The position numbers and the translations under genes are program-made. Of a stretch of DNA of 64,000 bases, positions 1 to 9,927 are shown one piece after another. This DNA comes from Pseudohongiella spirulinae (GTDB taxonomy: Bacteria; Pseudomonadota; Gammaproteobacteria; Pseudomonadales; Pseudohongiellaceae). The stretch covers positions 1,054,001-1,118,000 of the forward strand of contig NZ_CP013189.1 in NCBI RefSeq assembly GCF_001444425.1, in the 5' to 3' direction. The notes beneath the pieces were generated by a model that ran no database searches, was not told the DNA's origin, and saw only the letters and a list, made by a program, of their open reading frames with translations. Each line of letters opens with the position of its first letter. Positions within the stretch are counted from its first letter, which is position 1.

Positions 1-2479
1 GAGCCTCCAGCCAGCCAAGATTGTCGAAGTCGATACGTAAACCACCCGCCAGCTCCCGGTCCGGGTTAACGGTAGCGGCCAGCATCGCAGTGCCCTGCAT
101 GGTAGATGGTGTCTCGTCATATTGCTGGGCAAACTGCAATTCGCCATCCACAGCCCAGCTGCCGGCCGACTGATTCGCCGTCAGACGTAATACGGGCCAG
201 GTGAAATGGTTGATGACCGGTTCCAGAGTCATGGAGCCCGGGTCATTGATATCGGCATCATCGCCAAGTGCTTCACCTATGTAATAAAGGTTGCCGGCCG
301 TGCTCTGAACCGAGGCCTGGACATCCATCAGCTCAGGTGTCGTAATGGGACCATTGATAGTGGCGCTGGCAGACAGCAAGCCAGACAACGCCACGTCTGC
401 CGGCAAGGTCTGAGGAAGTCTGAAGGAGTTATTGTCCGGGAACCGGATATCCGAGTCCCGACTGATCAGAGCCTCGGTCTGAGGCAGATTGCCACTGTCG
501 AGAGGAAAGTTTTGGACAGATATGGATGCTGCAAGCAGCTCTTGATTGTCCAGACTTGCGTCAAGGCACAAGCGAGTGTCAACCATCATCCAGCACACCG
601 GCGAGATTGACAGTGTCTCGGCAGAAAAATTCATATTGCCGGACTGTTCCTGAACCCAGTTTCCATAGGCAGAGTTGACTTCGCTGCTGAGCAGTCTGCC
701 TCGCCATCCACCAGCGTCGAGAGCACCGTCGGCGTTAATGCGCAGGGCACCCGGCGTGCCGTCGGCGAGCAGCAGCAGATTATGAGCGTCGGGTTGACCA
801 CGCAGCCTCAATTGGATGGACTTGATGGTCTCCTCGCTGCCGGCAATAGGCAGAACGATGTTCCCACTGAGCAGTTCCAGCTCATTCATGCCGGCGCGAT
901 TCTGACCGGTGACGGTCAGTTCCGGAATGACATAGTCTCCATAGCTGATTTGCTGAGCTGACAGATCCATATCGATAACAGGTTCACTAAAGCTCCCGGA
1001 AATGGAGGCGTCAGCATGCAGCCTTCCTTCCAGGCCCGGATAGAGGACACTCAAAGTCGGCGCATCAATTGACAGTGCTGCCTCAATTACCTGCTCTGCT
1101 GTCACTGTAGCGGTGGCGGCAAGACTATTGTTGCCATTGCGCAGTTGTAAATTTTCCAGATGCCAGGTGTTGTCGATAAATCTCACCCCGCCTGCGCCGT
1201 TGACAGGAAAATCATTCAACATGGCAGTCAGTGAGTTCATGTTGAAATTGATGGACTGTAATTGTCCTTCTGTCAAAGCCAATGACAGCGATCCGTCAGA
1301 ACTCAGGTCCTGTAAGCGAAGACTGTCCGGTACGCCTGCCAGGTAGCTGTCAGGAGCCGGATCTGTCAGCTGATAGTCCAGATTCAGTTCTAGCTCATCG
1401 GTCCAGTCCACCAGGCCCTGCAAAACGATCTGGCCTTCGCCGGTGCGGAATGCCAGTTCCCGTACATCGAGAACCGATCCTCTGAGATAGGCGCGCAGGT
1501 TTAGATCCGCATCCAGACGAATTTGATGTGATAGCGCCATATCCAGTTGCGCGGCAGCAAACAGGCCCAGATCATCGGGCGTACCCTGAGTTCGAAGTCG
1601 CAGAGCAAGAACCTCGTAATTCTCCATGCCAGGCAGGGGCTGGGTTGCCAGCGTGTGCTCCAGATTAAATTGCGGTTCAAGTGCATTGATGTCGGCGTTC
1701 AGGAGCTGGGCGAGCTTGAGTGTTATCTCGCCTGCGCTGCTCAGTTCCGCCAGGCCATGCAGACTGTGCTGCAGATTAAATTGATCCAGACTGCCATCAA
1801 GGCTGAGTTGTCCATGCGGTGCCTCGGTGCCTTCCAGCAGAATTTCGTCATAGCGCCAGTCAGCGGTCAACTGGAGTGGGTAGGGGCGTTGCAATTGCAT
1901 TTGCAGCGAAGCATTCAGGCTCAGCGGAGTGCTGCCAAATTCCAGTTGGTCGATGACCAGCGAACGTCCCTGCAGTCGGGCGCTCAGTGCCAGGAGGTCG
2001 ATATTGAACTCAGTGTCGGCCGTTGTGATACGTGCGCCGTCAATTCGGGCGTTAGACACGCGAATGGCAACCGGCAGTGGCAAAAAACTATCGAGCAGAT
2101 CATCCAGCACCAGGGGGGCAGTGGCCTCGACCGGCTGTTCGGCGGCGATTATGTTGAGTTGGAACGCAGATAGTCGCAATGACTCCAGATAAAACTCTCC
2201 TTCCAACAGGGTAAGCGGATTCCAGCGGCTGTGTAATTGGGCGATCTGCAGTTCAGTGCCTGCATCACGCCACTGGACACCCTGCAGGTTCAGGCCACGC
2301 AGAAAGGTGCCTTCCGATTGGCGGAAACTGAAATGTCGGGAGTCGGTATTCAGTATTGTACTGATTCTGGCCAGCAGCCACTCGCTGCCTGAAACTGTGG
2401 CCAGCAAGGCGCTTACACTGCTGACTGTGAGCAGTATGAGCAAAAACAGGCCCGCCAGAATTCTAAGTGCCCAGCGCAT
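1..2479 (-). CDS. tamB: Translocation and assembly module subunit TamB (3' part outside window)
   Basis: This is the N-terminal 826 codons of a TamB-type inner-membrane-anchored periplasmic protein. TamB partners TamA in moving outer-membrane proteins, and probably lipids, across the periplasm. Reverse-strand translation from the ATG at 2479 begins MRWALRILAGLF, a short basic segment followed by one membrane anchor. After it come long stretches of alternating hydrophobic residues typical of the TamB beta-helix. The frame is still coherent at the window edge, where it reads GGLRIDFDNLGWLEA. The start overlaps the tamA stop by one base (TGATG), so the pair is translationally coupled. The conserved C-terminal DUF490 region lies beyond the window, so identification rests on the N-terminus, the architecture and the tamA neighbour. 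Confidence 0.9.
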   Translation of the reverse strand, partial: MRWALRILAGLFLLILLTVSSVSALLATVSGSEWLLARISTILNTDSRHFSFRQSEGTFLRGLNLQGVQWRDAGTELQIAQLHSRWNPLTLLEGEFYLESLRLSAFQLNIIAAEQPVEATAPLVLDDLLDSFLPLPVAIRVSNARIDGARITTADTEFNIDLLALSARLQGRSLVIDQLEFGSTPLSLNASLQMQLQRPYPLQLTADWRYDEILLEGTEAPHGQLSLDGSLDQFNLQHSLHGLAELSSAGEITLKLAQLLNADINALEPQFNLEHTLATQPLPGMENYEVLALRLRTQGTPDDLGLFAAAQLDMALSHQIRLDADLNLRAYLRGSVLDVRELAFRTGEGQIVLQGLVDWTDELELNLDYQLTDPAPDSYLAGVPDSLRLQDLSSDGSLSLALTEGQLQSINFNMNSLTAMLNDFPVNGAGGVRFIDNTWHLENLQLRNGNNSLAATATVTAEQVIEAALSIDAPTLSVLYPGLEGRLHADASISGSFSEPVIDMDLSAQQISYGDYVIPELTVTGQNRAGMNELELLSGNIVLPIAGSEETIKSIQLRLRGQPDAHNLLLLADGTPGALRINADGALDAGGWRGRLLSSEVNSAYGNWVQEQSGNMNFSAETLSISPVCWMMVDTRLCLDASLDNQELLAASISVQNFPLDSGNLPQTEALISRDSDIRFPDNNSFRLPQTLPADVALSGLLSASATINGPITTPELMDVQASVQSTAGNLYYIGEALGDDADINDPGSMTLEPVINHFTWPVLRLTANQSAGSWAVDGELQFAQQYDETPSTMQGTAMLAATVNPDRELAGGLRIDFDNLGWLEA

Positions 2480-4314
2480 CACAGATCCGGTCCCATGGTT
2501 ATATGCAGTCGGTATTGGCCACCGCTTTCCAGCGCTTTGGCGATATCCAGCCTGATGGGGCCGATCGGAGACAACCAGCGCACGCCCAGGCCAGCACTCT
2601 GTTTCAAGTTCATCTCATTAAATGCTGCAAAGGAATTACCGCTGTCGATAAAAGCGGCTGCGAACCAGTTACCCGTCACCCGCATGTCATACTCAATGCT
2701 GCCGACCAGCATATGTTTGCCACCTACCACTTCGTTTTGATCATTGGTCGCACCCAGTTCACCGAACTGGTATCCGCGCACGCTGGTATCGCCGCCCGTG
2801 AAGAATCGGACTGATATTGGCAGTTCCAATACCTCATCGGCAAAAGTTGTTGCCATTTCTGCTCGCAGCAAAAATCGACCAGGGCCGGTTTGGCGCACGT
2901 ATTTGGCCGAACCATAAACCTGTGCAAAGGTCATATCGGATAACAGATTGTTGTGGGCACCGCTCAGTTGGCCAAAAAGCCGCCAGCCGTTGGTAGGATA
3001 TATGGCGTCGTTGCTGCGGGTACGTGACCAGTTGATCCCGGAAATAAGTGAATTGGTCTGTTCAATGAATTCTGAGCGATCAGCCACGGCTGTCAATTCC
3101 GAGTCTTCCCGCTCGTAGTTGGTGAAGATATTTTGCACCCAGTTATTGTCGAGCAGCGTCTGGTAAGTGACGCCAACCCGATAGGTACTGGTAATGAAGC
3201 TGTCGCTTTCCTGCCGTTGAAAGCCGCCAGAGAAGCGAAGGCTGTCATTGACGGGATCCTGCAATGGAATGACGTAACTGAGACTGGGTTCCTGTTGCAA
3301 GGGTGAAAGACTCAGGTCGCCCGACAAGCGATGTCCACGCCTGTTGAAGTACCGATCTTCGTAATTTAAGCGCATCCGTGGTCCAGTGTCTGTGTTAACA
3401 CCAATACCTGCTGAATAGGCTTTGCGCGGGCGCATGCTCAGATCTATGGTCACCGGTACGGCATTATCCACAGCGGCAGTTAACTGCGGTGTGACCGCGA
3501 CTCTGGAAAAATACTGGCTGTCGTTAAACTGTCTGCGCTGCTCAATCAGAGTCTCACTGGCGTAACTTTCGCCGGATTGAAATGTAAGAAATCGCCCGAC
3601 AAAATCCTCAGACAATGCATCAGGTGTGTTGATGGTAATGTCGCCGAATCGATAGCGGTCACCCGGGTCAAACTCGATATCAACAGTTGCCAGATTGCTG
3701 TTCATATTGATTGCCAGTTCTGACTTGACAAAGCGAGCCTGAAAGAAGCCCAGTTCGACTGCGTGACTGCTCAGATTGGCTTTGAGTCGCTCGTAATTGC
3801 CGTGGTTAAGCTGCTCACCTTGCCGGACAGGCAAATTATTCATTACTGGTACGAACAGCTCACGATAATCAGGGTTACTGAGGGCAATGTTGACCTCGCC
3901 AAAGCGCACTGGCTCACCGGGCACCAGGGTGATGGTCAGGTTCCAGCAGGTGTTGACTGTGTCTGCGCCGTTGGTGTCTGCTGAAGTTTGCGAAGCCTGT
4001 GCCGCGGTTATTGTAATCTGCTGTTGTAGCCGATAGAAACCAAGTGCCTGTGCTGCCCGCCTGACATCATTACGTATTCCCGGCACAAGCCGGTTTAAAC
4101 GTCGCTGGGAGGCATTGCAGCGTTCATCAGGGACACCGATATGCGCCCGTATATTATCGACCAGCGTGCCGCTGGCGCCCACAATATCAATTCTCGGGGC
4201 AGCATCCGCAGGGCTATCCGCCGCTGTTTCCTGAGCGCTCCCGGCTGCAGGGATTACAACCATGACCAAAGCCAGGATGACTGCTGTACTGCTTAACTTG
4301 TAATCAAACCACAT
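2479..4314 (-). CDS. tamA: Outer-membrane translocation assembly protein TamA
   Basis: A 611-residue Omp85-family outer-membrane protein, close to the usual TamA length of about 580-600. Residues 1-28 are a signal peptide ending GSAQ. Residues 40-270 form POTRA-like modules, for example GEPVRFGEVNIAL and GDRYRFGDITINTP. The C-terminal half is a 16-strand-type barrel with the family motif RFFTGGDTSVRGYQ and the end LHITMGPDL. It works with TamB, whose gene follows with a one-base overlap. The upstream gap of about 180 bp separates it from the divergent aconitase gene. BamA is excluded because there are three rather than five POTRAs and because tamB follows. Confidence 0.93.
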   Translation of the reverse strand: MWFDYKLSSTAVILALVMVVIPAAGSAQETAADSPADAAPRIDIVGASGTLVDNIRAHIGVPDERCNASQRRLNRLVPGIRNDVRRAAQALGFYRLQQQITITAAQASQTSADTNGADTVNTCWNLTITLVPGEPVRFGEVNIALSNPDYRELFVPVMNNLPVRQGEQLNHGNYERLKANLSSHAVELGFFQARFVKSELAINMNSNLATVDIEFDPGDRYRFGDITINTPDALSEDFVGRFLTFQSGESYASETLIEQRRQFNDSQYFSRVAVTPQLTAAVDNAVPVTIDLSMRPRKAYSAGIGVNTDTGPRMRLNYEDRYFNRRGHRLSGDLSLSPLQQEPSLSYVIPLQDPVNDSLRFSGGFQRQESDSFITSTYRVGVTYQTLLDNNWVQNIFTNYEREDSELTAVADRSEFIEQTNSLISGINWSRTRSNDAIYPTNGWRLFGQLSGAHNNLLSDMTFAQVYGSAKYVRQTGPGRFLLRAEMATTFADEVLELPISVRFFTGGDTSVRGYQFGELGATNDQNEVVGGKHMLVGSIEYDMRVTGNWFAAAFIDSGNSFAAFNEMNLKQSAGLGVRWLSPIGPIRLDIAKALESGGQYRLHITMGPDL

Positions 4315-4443
4315 TGTCTGGATATCTGGGCCGCGCGAGGCGAGTATTCAATGGCACAGCTTATCGCGAACGGCTGACTGATACCAGCCGCTAGCTGTCT
4401 GGCTGCGACAGAACGCCGGGGTAGACTGCTAAACCGGCTCTGT

Positions 4444-4449
4444 TATGAT
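4444..4449 (+). promoter_or_regulatory. Candidate -10 box for the acnA operon
   Basis: TATGAT lies 44 bp upstream of the chosen acnA start. A weak -35 match (TAGACT, 4422-4427) sits 16 bp before it. Transcription would begin near 4456 and give a short leader containing the Shine-Dalgarno site AAGGAG. The -35 is poor, so this remains a candidate only. Confidence 0.3.
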
Positions 4450-4492
4450 GCTACGTAACTTCACAATTCTTCGGATGAAGGAGATCAGCGCA

Positions 4493-7147
4493 ATGACTGC
4501 ACGTGAAACACTCCCCGATACCCGCCGTCAGTTGACCATTGGCAAGCAGACATTTGAATATTTCAGCCTTGCCGCACTGCAAGAAGCCGGGTTCGGGTCG
4601 ACCGAGAGGCTGCCGGTAACCCTGAAGATTCTGTTAGAGAATTTGCTTCGCCATGTCGAAAAGGGTTTCGCGACGGCCAATGACATTAAAACACTGCTGC
4701 AGTGGGCTGAGACGCGGCAATCCGATCATGAAATTTCATTTATGCCAGCGCGGGTACTGATGCAGGATTTTACCGGCGTGCCGGCGGTTGTGGACCTGGC
4801 CGCCATGCGCGATGCGGTTGCCGCCCGCGGCGGTGACCCGGAGCGCGTCAATCCCTTGAATCCGGTAGACCTGGTGATTGATCACTCAGTCATGGTGGAC
4901 AGGTTTGCATCTGACAGCGCTTACGAGGACAACGTCCGAATTGAGATGGAGCGCAATAATGAGCGTTACGAATTTCTGCGCTGGGGGCAGGAAGCCTTTG
5001 ATAACTTCCGGGTGGTTCCGCCGGGCACTGGTATTTGTCATCAGGTCAATCTTGAATATCTTTCAAAGTGTGTCTGGTCGTCGGACAGTGAGGGTGTGCT
5101 CAGAGCTTATCCTGACACACTGGTGGGCACCGACAGTCACACCACCATGGTCAATGGTCTGGCCGTGCTTGGCTGGGGTGTGGGTGGTATCGAGGCGGAA
5201 GCAGCCATGCTTGGACAGCCTATCTCAATGCGCATCCCCGAAGTGGTCGGTGTTCGTTTGCAGGGGCGTTTGAAAGAAGGTGTGACGGCAACAGATCTGG
5301 TTCTGACCGTCGCACAGATGCTGCGTAAACACGGCGTGGTAGGTAAGTTTGTGGAGTTTTATGGCGAGGGTCTGGATGATCTGACTCTGGCTGATCGTGC
5401 CACTATCGCCAATATGTCCCCGGAATACGGGGCAACCTGCTGTTTTTTTGCGGTAGACGAGGAAACTCTGCGCTACCTGGAACTGAGCGGGCGTGATGCG
5501 ACAACCATCGAACTGACCCGGGAGTACAGCAAGACGCAGGGGCTGTGGCGGCAGAGTGATTCGCAGGCCGTTTACAGCAGCGAAGTTGCCCTGGATCTTG
5601 GTTCAGTTGAGCCGAGCCTGGCCGGGCCGGGGCGTCCGCAGGACAGAGTGGCTCTCCCGGACATGGCAGAGGCGACACGACAGCAATACCCGGATCACAA
5701 GAAACATGTGGTTGCCATGGATCATGGGCACTGGACACTTGAAAACGGCGATGTTGTCATCGCCGCCATCACTTCCTGCACCAACACATCCAATCCGGCT
5801 GTCATGATGGCGGCCGGTCTGCTGGCTCGTAATGCCCTGGCCAAAGGCCTGGAAGTTAAACCGTGGGTGAAAACTTCACTGGCACCCGGATCAAAAGTGG
5901 TGACGCATTATCTGGAGAAAGCCGGCCTGCAGGCTGCGCTTGATCAGTTGGGTTTTAATCTGGTCGGATACGGCTGTACGACCTGTATCGGTAACTCCGG
6001 TCCGTTGCCCGATGAGATTGAGCACGCGATTGATAAGGGCAAACTGACAGTCTGCTCGGTATTGTCAGGCAACCGCAATTTCGAAGGCCGCATTCACCCT
6101 AAAGTCAGAGCCAACTGGCTGGCGTCTCCGCCGTTGGTTGTGGCATTTGCGCTGGCCGGCACCACAGAAATTGATATGACCCAAGATGCCATTGGCAAAG
6201 ATCAGCAGGGCAACCCCGTGTTTCTGAAAGATATATGGCCGTCAACAGAGCAGATCAAAGCGGCAGTGGCTCTGGTCAGTCGAGAGATGTTTACCAAAGA
6301 CTATGCTGATGTATTCAGTGGTAATGAAGCCTGGAATGCCATGCCGGTCGCTGAAGGTGCCACGTACACCTGGAATGACAATTCAACCTATATCCAGAAT
6401 CCGCCTTTTTTTGCGCCGGATATGGCGCCGGTTGCCGGCGACATCAGCGGTGCACGCATACTTGCCCTGTTGGGCGATTCGGTGACCACTGATCATATTT
6501 CGCCAGCCGGTGCCATCGGTCGCTCAACGCCTGCCGGTCAGTATCTTGTTGATAAAGGGGTCGACCCGAAGGACTTCAACTCTTACGGATCACGTCGAGG
6601 CAACCATGAAGTCATGATGCGTGGCACATTTGCCAATGTGCGTATCCGCAATGAAATGCTTAATGATGTCGAAGGTGGCTACACGCGACTGATGCCGGAT
6701 GGTGAGCAGATAAGTATTTATGATGCGGCAATGACTTATCATGAGAATGCGACACCGCTGGTCGTAATTGCCGGCAAGGAATACGGTACCGGTTCCAGTC
6801 GCGACTGGGCAGCCAAAGGCACCCGGCTATTAGGTATACAGGCAGTAATCGCCGAGAGTTTCGAGCGCATTCATCGCTCCAATCTGGCCGGCATGGGCGT
6901 GTTGCCGCTGCAGTTTCCTGAAGGGGTCACTCGTCACACGTTAGGGCTGGATGGAAGTGAAACCATAGATCTGCATGGGCTGGACAAGGTCACGGCCGGC
7001 ATGACCGTTACCATGCAGGTGCATCATGCTGATGGCCAGGTGGAGACAGTGGATCTGCTGTGTCGTCTGGATACCGGTGACGAGGTCAGCTACTACCAGA
7101 GCGGCGGCATTATGCCCTTTGTTGTAGATAAGTTGCTGAAGGCATGA
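4493..7147 (+). CDS. acnA: Aconitate hydratase, AcnA type
   Basis: Converts citrate to isocitrate through cis-aconitate in the TCA cycle, in the cytoplasm, using a 4Fe-4S cluster. The 884-residue length fits AcnA/IRP-type enzymes (about 890) rather than AcnB. Cluster cysteines lie in ITSCTNTSNP and GYGCTTCIGNSG. The C-terminal swivel domain carries KEYGTGSSRDWAAKG. The frame is open from 4445, but AAGGAG at 4478-4483 points to the ATG at 4493 (MTARETLP) as the start. The gene ends in an ATGA overlap with fumC. AcnA proteins can also bind RNA when iron is scarce. That is family knowledge and is not shown here. Confidence 0.96.
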   Translation: MTARETLPDTRRQLTIGKQTFEYFSLAALQEAGFGSTERLPVTLKILLENLLRHVEKGFATANDIKTLLQWAETRQSDHEISFMPARVLMQDFTGVPAVVDLAAMRDAVAARGGDPERVNPLNPVDLVIDHSVMVDRFASDSAYEDNVRIEMERNNERYEFLRWGQEAFDNFRVVPPGTGICHQVNLEYLSKCVWSSDSEGVLRAYPDTLVGTDSHTTMVNGLAVLGWGVGGIEAEAAMLGQPISMRIPEVVGVRLQGRLKEGVTATDLVLTVAQMLRKHGVVGKFVEFYGEGLDDLTLADRATIANMSPEYGATCCFFAVDEETLRYLELSGRDATTIELTREYSKTQGLWRQSDSQAVYSSEVALDLGSVEPSLAGPGRPQDRVALPDMAEATRQQYPDHKKHVVAMDHGHWTLENGDVVIAAITSCTNTSNPAVMMAAGLLARNALAKGLEVKPWVKTSLAPGSKVVTHYLEKAGLQAALDQLGFNLVGYGCTTCIGNSGPLPDEIEHAIDKGKLTVCSVLSGNRNFEGRIHPKVRANWLASPPLVVAFALAGTTEIDMTQDAIGKDQQGNPVFLKDIWPSTEQIKAAVALVSREMFTKDYADVFSGNEAWNAMPVAEGATYTWNDNSTYIQNPPFFAPDMAPVAGDISGARILALLGDSVTTDHISPAGAIGRSTPAGQYLVDKGVDPKDFNSYGSRRGNHEVMMRGTFANVRIRNEMLNDVEGGYTRLMPDGEQISIYDAAMTYHENATPLVVIAGKEYGTGSSRDWAAKGTRLLGIQAVIAESFERIHRSNLAGMGVLPLQFPEGVTRHTLGLDGSETIDLHGLDKVTAGMTVTMQVHHADGQVETVDLLCRLDTGDEVSYYQSGGIMPFVVDKLLKA

Positions 7148-8535
7148 GTCAGCCGTTTCGCATAGAAAGAGACAGCCTTGGGCCTGTGGAGGTTGCCGCT
7201 GATTGTCTTTGGGGTGCGCAAACGCAGCGCTCCCTGATCAATTTTGCAATCGGCGAGCATCGCTTTCCGCGCCCCTTTATCAAGGCGTTTGCACAGGTCA
7301 AAAAAGCCGCTGCTCTGTCCAATCAAAAACTTGGCAAACTGTCGCCCGAAAACGCTGCGCTGATCGCTGCGGTGTGCGACGAAATCATTGCGGGGCGACA
7401 CGCTGAGCAGTTTCCGCTCAGCGTCTGGCAGACTGGCAGCGGTACTCAGACCAACATGAATCTGAATGAAGTGATAGCCAATCGCGGTAATGAACTGGCA
7501 GGGAATGCCCGGGGCAGTTACCGACCCCTGCACCCCAATGATCATGTGAACATGTCGCAGTCATCGAATGATGTTTTTCCGACCGTAATGAATGTGGTTT
7601 GTGCTGCAATGCTGGAAGAGCTGTTGTTGTCACTGGATGATCTTCGTCAAACCCTGGCGGCCAAAATCGATGAGTTCAAGAATATCCTGAAAAGCGGGCG
7701 CACTCATATGATGGATGCCACGCCCATGACTCTGGGGCAGGAGTTTTCCGCCTATCTTGCACAACTGGACTTTGCCGGGCAGCAACTGATCAATGCCCGA
7801 GCTGGAGTAAGAGAGTTGGCTATCGGTGGCAGTGCCGTGGGCACTGGACTGAATACGCATCCGCAATGGGCAGAGACAGTCGTTGCACAAATCAGCGAAC
7901 AAACCGGGCTGAGTTTCATGCCAGCCAGCAATAAATTTATGGCCCTGGCCGCGCATGATGGGCTGGTCAACCTGCATGGTCATCTCAATACGCTGGCAAC
8001 AGCACTGTTCAAAATGGCCAATGATATCCGTTTAATGAACAGCGGTCCGCGCTGTGGCCTGGCGGAGGTCAGAATCCCGGCAAACGAACCAGGCAGCTCC
8101 ATCATGCCCGGCAAAGTTAATCCCACACAGTCGGAAGCCCTGACCATGGTTTGCACGCGTGTCATGGGCAATCAGACCACAGTCAGTGTGGCCGGCAGTC
8201 AGGGACATTTTCAGCTTAACGTCTTCAAGCCGGTTATTATTCATTCGCTGATGGAGTCCCTGCAGTTATTGACGGGTGCCATGAGCAGTTTCGACAGCCG
8301 CTGTCTGCAGGGTCTTCAGGCCAATACCACTCAGCTTGAGCAATATGTTAAGCGATCGCTGATGCTGGTGACGGCCTTGAGTCCGTTGATTGGATATGAA
8401 AATGCGGCTCGTGCCGCCAAATATGCCGATGAACAATCCTGCAGTCTTAAAGAGGCTGTGTTGGCGCTGGAGCTGATGGAAGCTGCCGAGTATGATGCGC
8501 ACATCAACCCGAGGGATATGATCAGCCCCGGCTGA
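7144..8535 (+). CDS. fumC: Class II fumarate hydratase
   Basis: Iron-independent fumarase converting fumarate to malate. Length is 463 residues, as expected for a FumC homotetramer subunit. The family signature GSSIMPGKVNPTQSE is present near residue 320. QTGSGTQTNMNLNEV and the GRTHMMDATPMTLGQE loop carry the other active-site segments. The start overlaps the acnA stop (ATGA), so the two TCA enzymes are coupled. Pairing an oxygen-stable fumarase with AcnA resembles the stress-resistant enzyme set of other gammaproteobacteria. That comparison is an inference about regulation, not something the sequence shows. Confidence 0.96.
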   Translation: MSQPFRIERDSLGPVEVAADCLWGAQTQRSLINFAIGEHRFPRPFIKAFAQVKKAAALSNQKLGKLSPENAALIAAVCDEIIAGRHAEQFPLSVWQTGSGTQTNMNLNEVIANRGNELAGNARGSYRPLHPNDHVNMSQSSNDVFPTVMNVVCAAMLEELLLSLDDLRQTLAAKIDEFKNILKSGRTHMMDATPMTLGQEFSAYLAQLDFAGQQLINARAGVRELAIGGSAVGTGLNTHPQWAETVVAQISEQTGLSFMPASNKFMALAAHDGLVNLHGHLNTLATALFKMANDIRLMNSGPRCGLAEVRIPANEPGSSIMPGKVNPTQSEALTMVCTRVMGNQTTVSVAGSQGHFQLNVFKPVIIHSLMESLQLLTGAMSSFDSRCLQGLQANTTQLEQYVKRSLMLVTALSPLIGYENAARAAKYADEQSCSLKEAVLALELMEAAEYDAHINPRDMISPG

Positions 8536-8549
8536 GGAGTGAAACCGAG

Positions 8550-9914
8550 ATGAGTGAAGTCAGCAGTATCAACCCTTATACCGGTAAAACTATAAAAACC
8601 TGGCCGGCCTTTGATTTAAAACTTCTGGATGCCACTTTACACAGTTGTGATCTAGCTCAGCAGCGCTGGCGGCAGACTTCGTTGTCCCAGCGTGCGGCCC
8701 TGTTGCATAAACTGGCGCAGGTGCTCAGCGAGCGTAGTGATGAATTGGCGAGCCTGGCTTGTCAGGAAATGGGCAAGACACGGCCAAGTGCAAAAGCCGA
8801 GGTCGAAAAATGTGCCTGGGTGTGTGAATACTATGCTGAGCATGGTGAGCAGATGCTGGCTGATCAGGCGGTTGACAGTGATGATGGCAATACCCGGCTG
8901 GTGTGTTTTCAGCCGCTGGGGCTGGTGCTGGCGATCATGCCATGGAATTTTCCCTTCTGGCAGGTATTCAGGTTTCTGGCGCCGGCGCTGATGGCCGGCA
9001 ATGGTGCCATCCTGAAACATGCTTCAAATGTCCCTGGCTGTGCGCTGGCGATTGAGTCGGTCTGTCAGCAGGCGGGAGTGCCTGATGATCTGTTTCGTAC
9101 ATTACTGGTTTCGGGTAAGCAGGCCAATGTCTTGATCGAACACCCGTTGATCAAGGCAGTGACCTTTACTGGCAGCACTGATGCAGGGCGCAAAATTGCA
9201 TCTGTTGCTGGTGGGCAACTTAAGAAGACCGTGCTGGAACTGGGCGGCAGCGACCCCTATCTGATTCTGGATGATGCCGATGTCGCGCTGGCCGCTGAAA
9301 AGTGTGTGACCAGTCGCCTGCTCAATAATGGGCAAAGCTGTATTGCCGCCAAGCGCTTTATTGTCCATGACAGCCTTTACGGTGAATTTGCAGCGGCCAT
9401 GACGGCAGCCATGGCGAAAAAAGTGGTTGGCGATCCGATGCTGGAGGGCACTGACATCGGTCCGCAGGCGCGGCCCGATTTGTGTGATGAGCTGGCCGCG
9501 CAGGTTGAAGAAAGTATTCGCCTGGGGGCTGTGCTCGTTACCGGCGGTCGGCGCGAAGGCAGCACTTACTGGCCAACTGTACTGGGTGAAGTACGACCGG
9601 GTATGCCGGCTTTTGATCAAGAGCTGTTCGGACCGGTGGCGGCGTTGATTCGTGCCCGCAACGAGCAGGAAGCCATCGAGTTGGCCAACGCGTCAATGTT
9701 CGGATTGGGTGCGGCCGTATTCACACGTGATACGGAACGGGGGCACCGTGTGGCATTGGCTCTGGAGGCCGGCGCCTGCGCTGTTAACGACTTTGTAAAA
9801 TCAGAGCCCGGAATGCCATTTGGTGGAGTCAAGGCGTCTGGCTACGGACGTGAACTGGCAGAGTTCGGTATCCGCGAATTTACCAATATCAAGTCCCTGC
9901 TTTTAAGCCCCTAG
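8550..9914 (+). CDS. NAD(P)-dependent succinic semialdehyde dehydrogenase (Sad-like)
   Basis: A 454-residue aldehyde dehydrogenase. The catalytic cysteine lies in NNGQSCIAAKRFIV and the general-base glutamate in VLELGGSDPYLIL. The ELGGSDPY motif and the length match the short Sad/YneI-type succinic semialdehyde dehydrogenases rather than GabD, which is about 480 residues. It begins 14 bp after fumC, inside the same operon. That placement supports a role in making succinate from succinic semialdehyde and feeding the TCA cycle. No GABA aminotransferase or 2-oxoglutarate decarboxylase gene is in the window, so the aldehyde source is unknown. Substrate assignment is by family likeness only. Confidence 0.82.
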   Translation: MSEVSSINPYTGKTIKTWPAFDLKLLDATLHSCDLAQQRWRQTSLSQRAALLHKLAQVLSERSDELASLACQEMGKTRPSAKAEVEKCAWVCEYYAEHGEQMLADQAVDSDDGNTRLVCFQPLGLVLAIMPWNFPFWQVFRFLAPALMAGNGAILKHASNVPGCALAIESVCQQAGVPDDLFRTLLVSGKQANVLIEHPLIKAVTFTGSTDAGRKIASVAGGQLKKTVLELGGSDPYLILDDADVALAAEKCVTSRLLNNGQSCIAAKRFIVHDSLYGEFAAAMTAAMAKKVVGDPMLEGTDIGPQARPDLCDELAAQVEESIRLGAVLVTGGRREGSTYWPTVLGEVRPGMPAFDQELFGPVAALIRARNEQEAIELANASMFGLGAAVFTRDTERGHRVALALEAGACAVNDFVKSEPGMPFGGVKASGYGRELAEFGIREFTNIKSLLLSP

Positions 9915-9927
9915 ACGGAAAACACAT

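Noticed and set aside
206-2192. Plus-strand open frames of 60-208 codons
   Set aside because: They lie opposite tamB, whose minus-strand frame is open throughout to the window edge.
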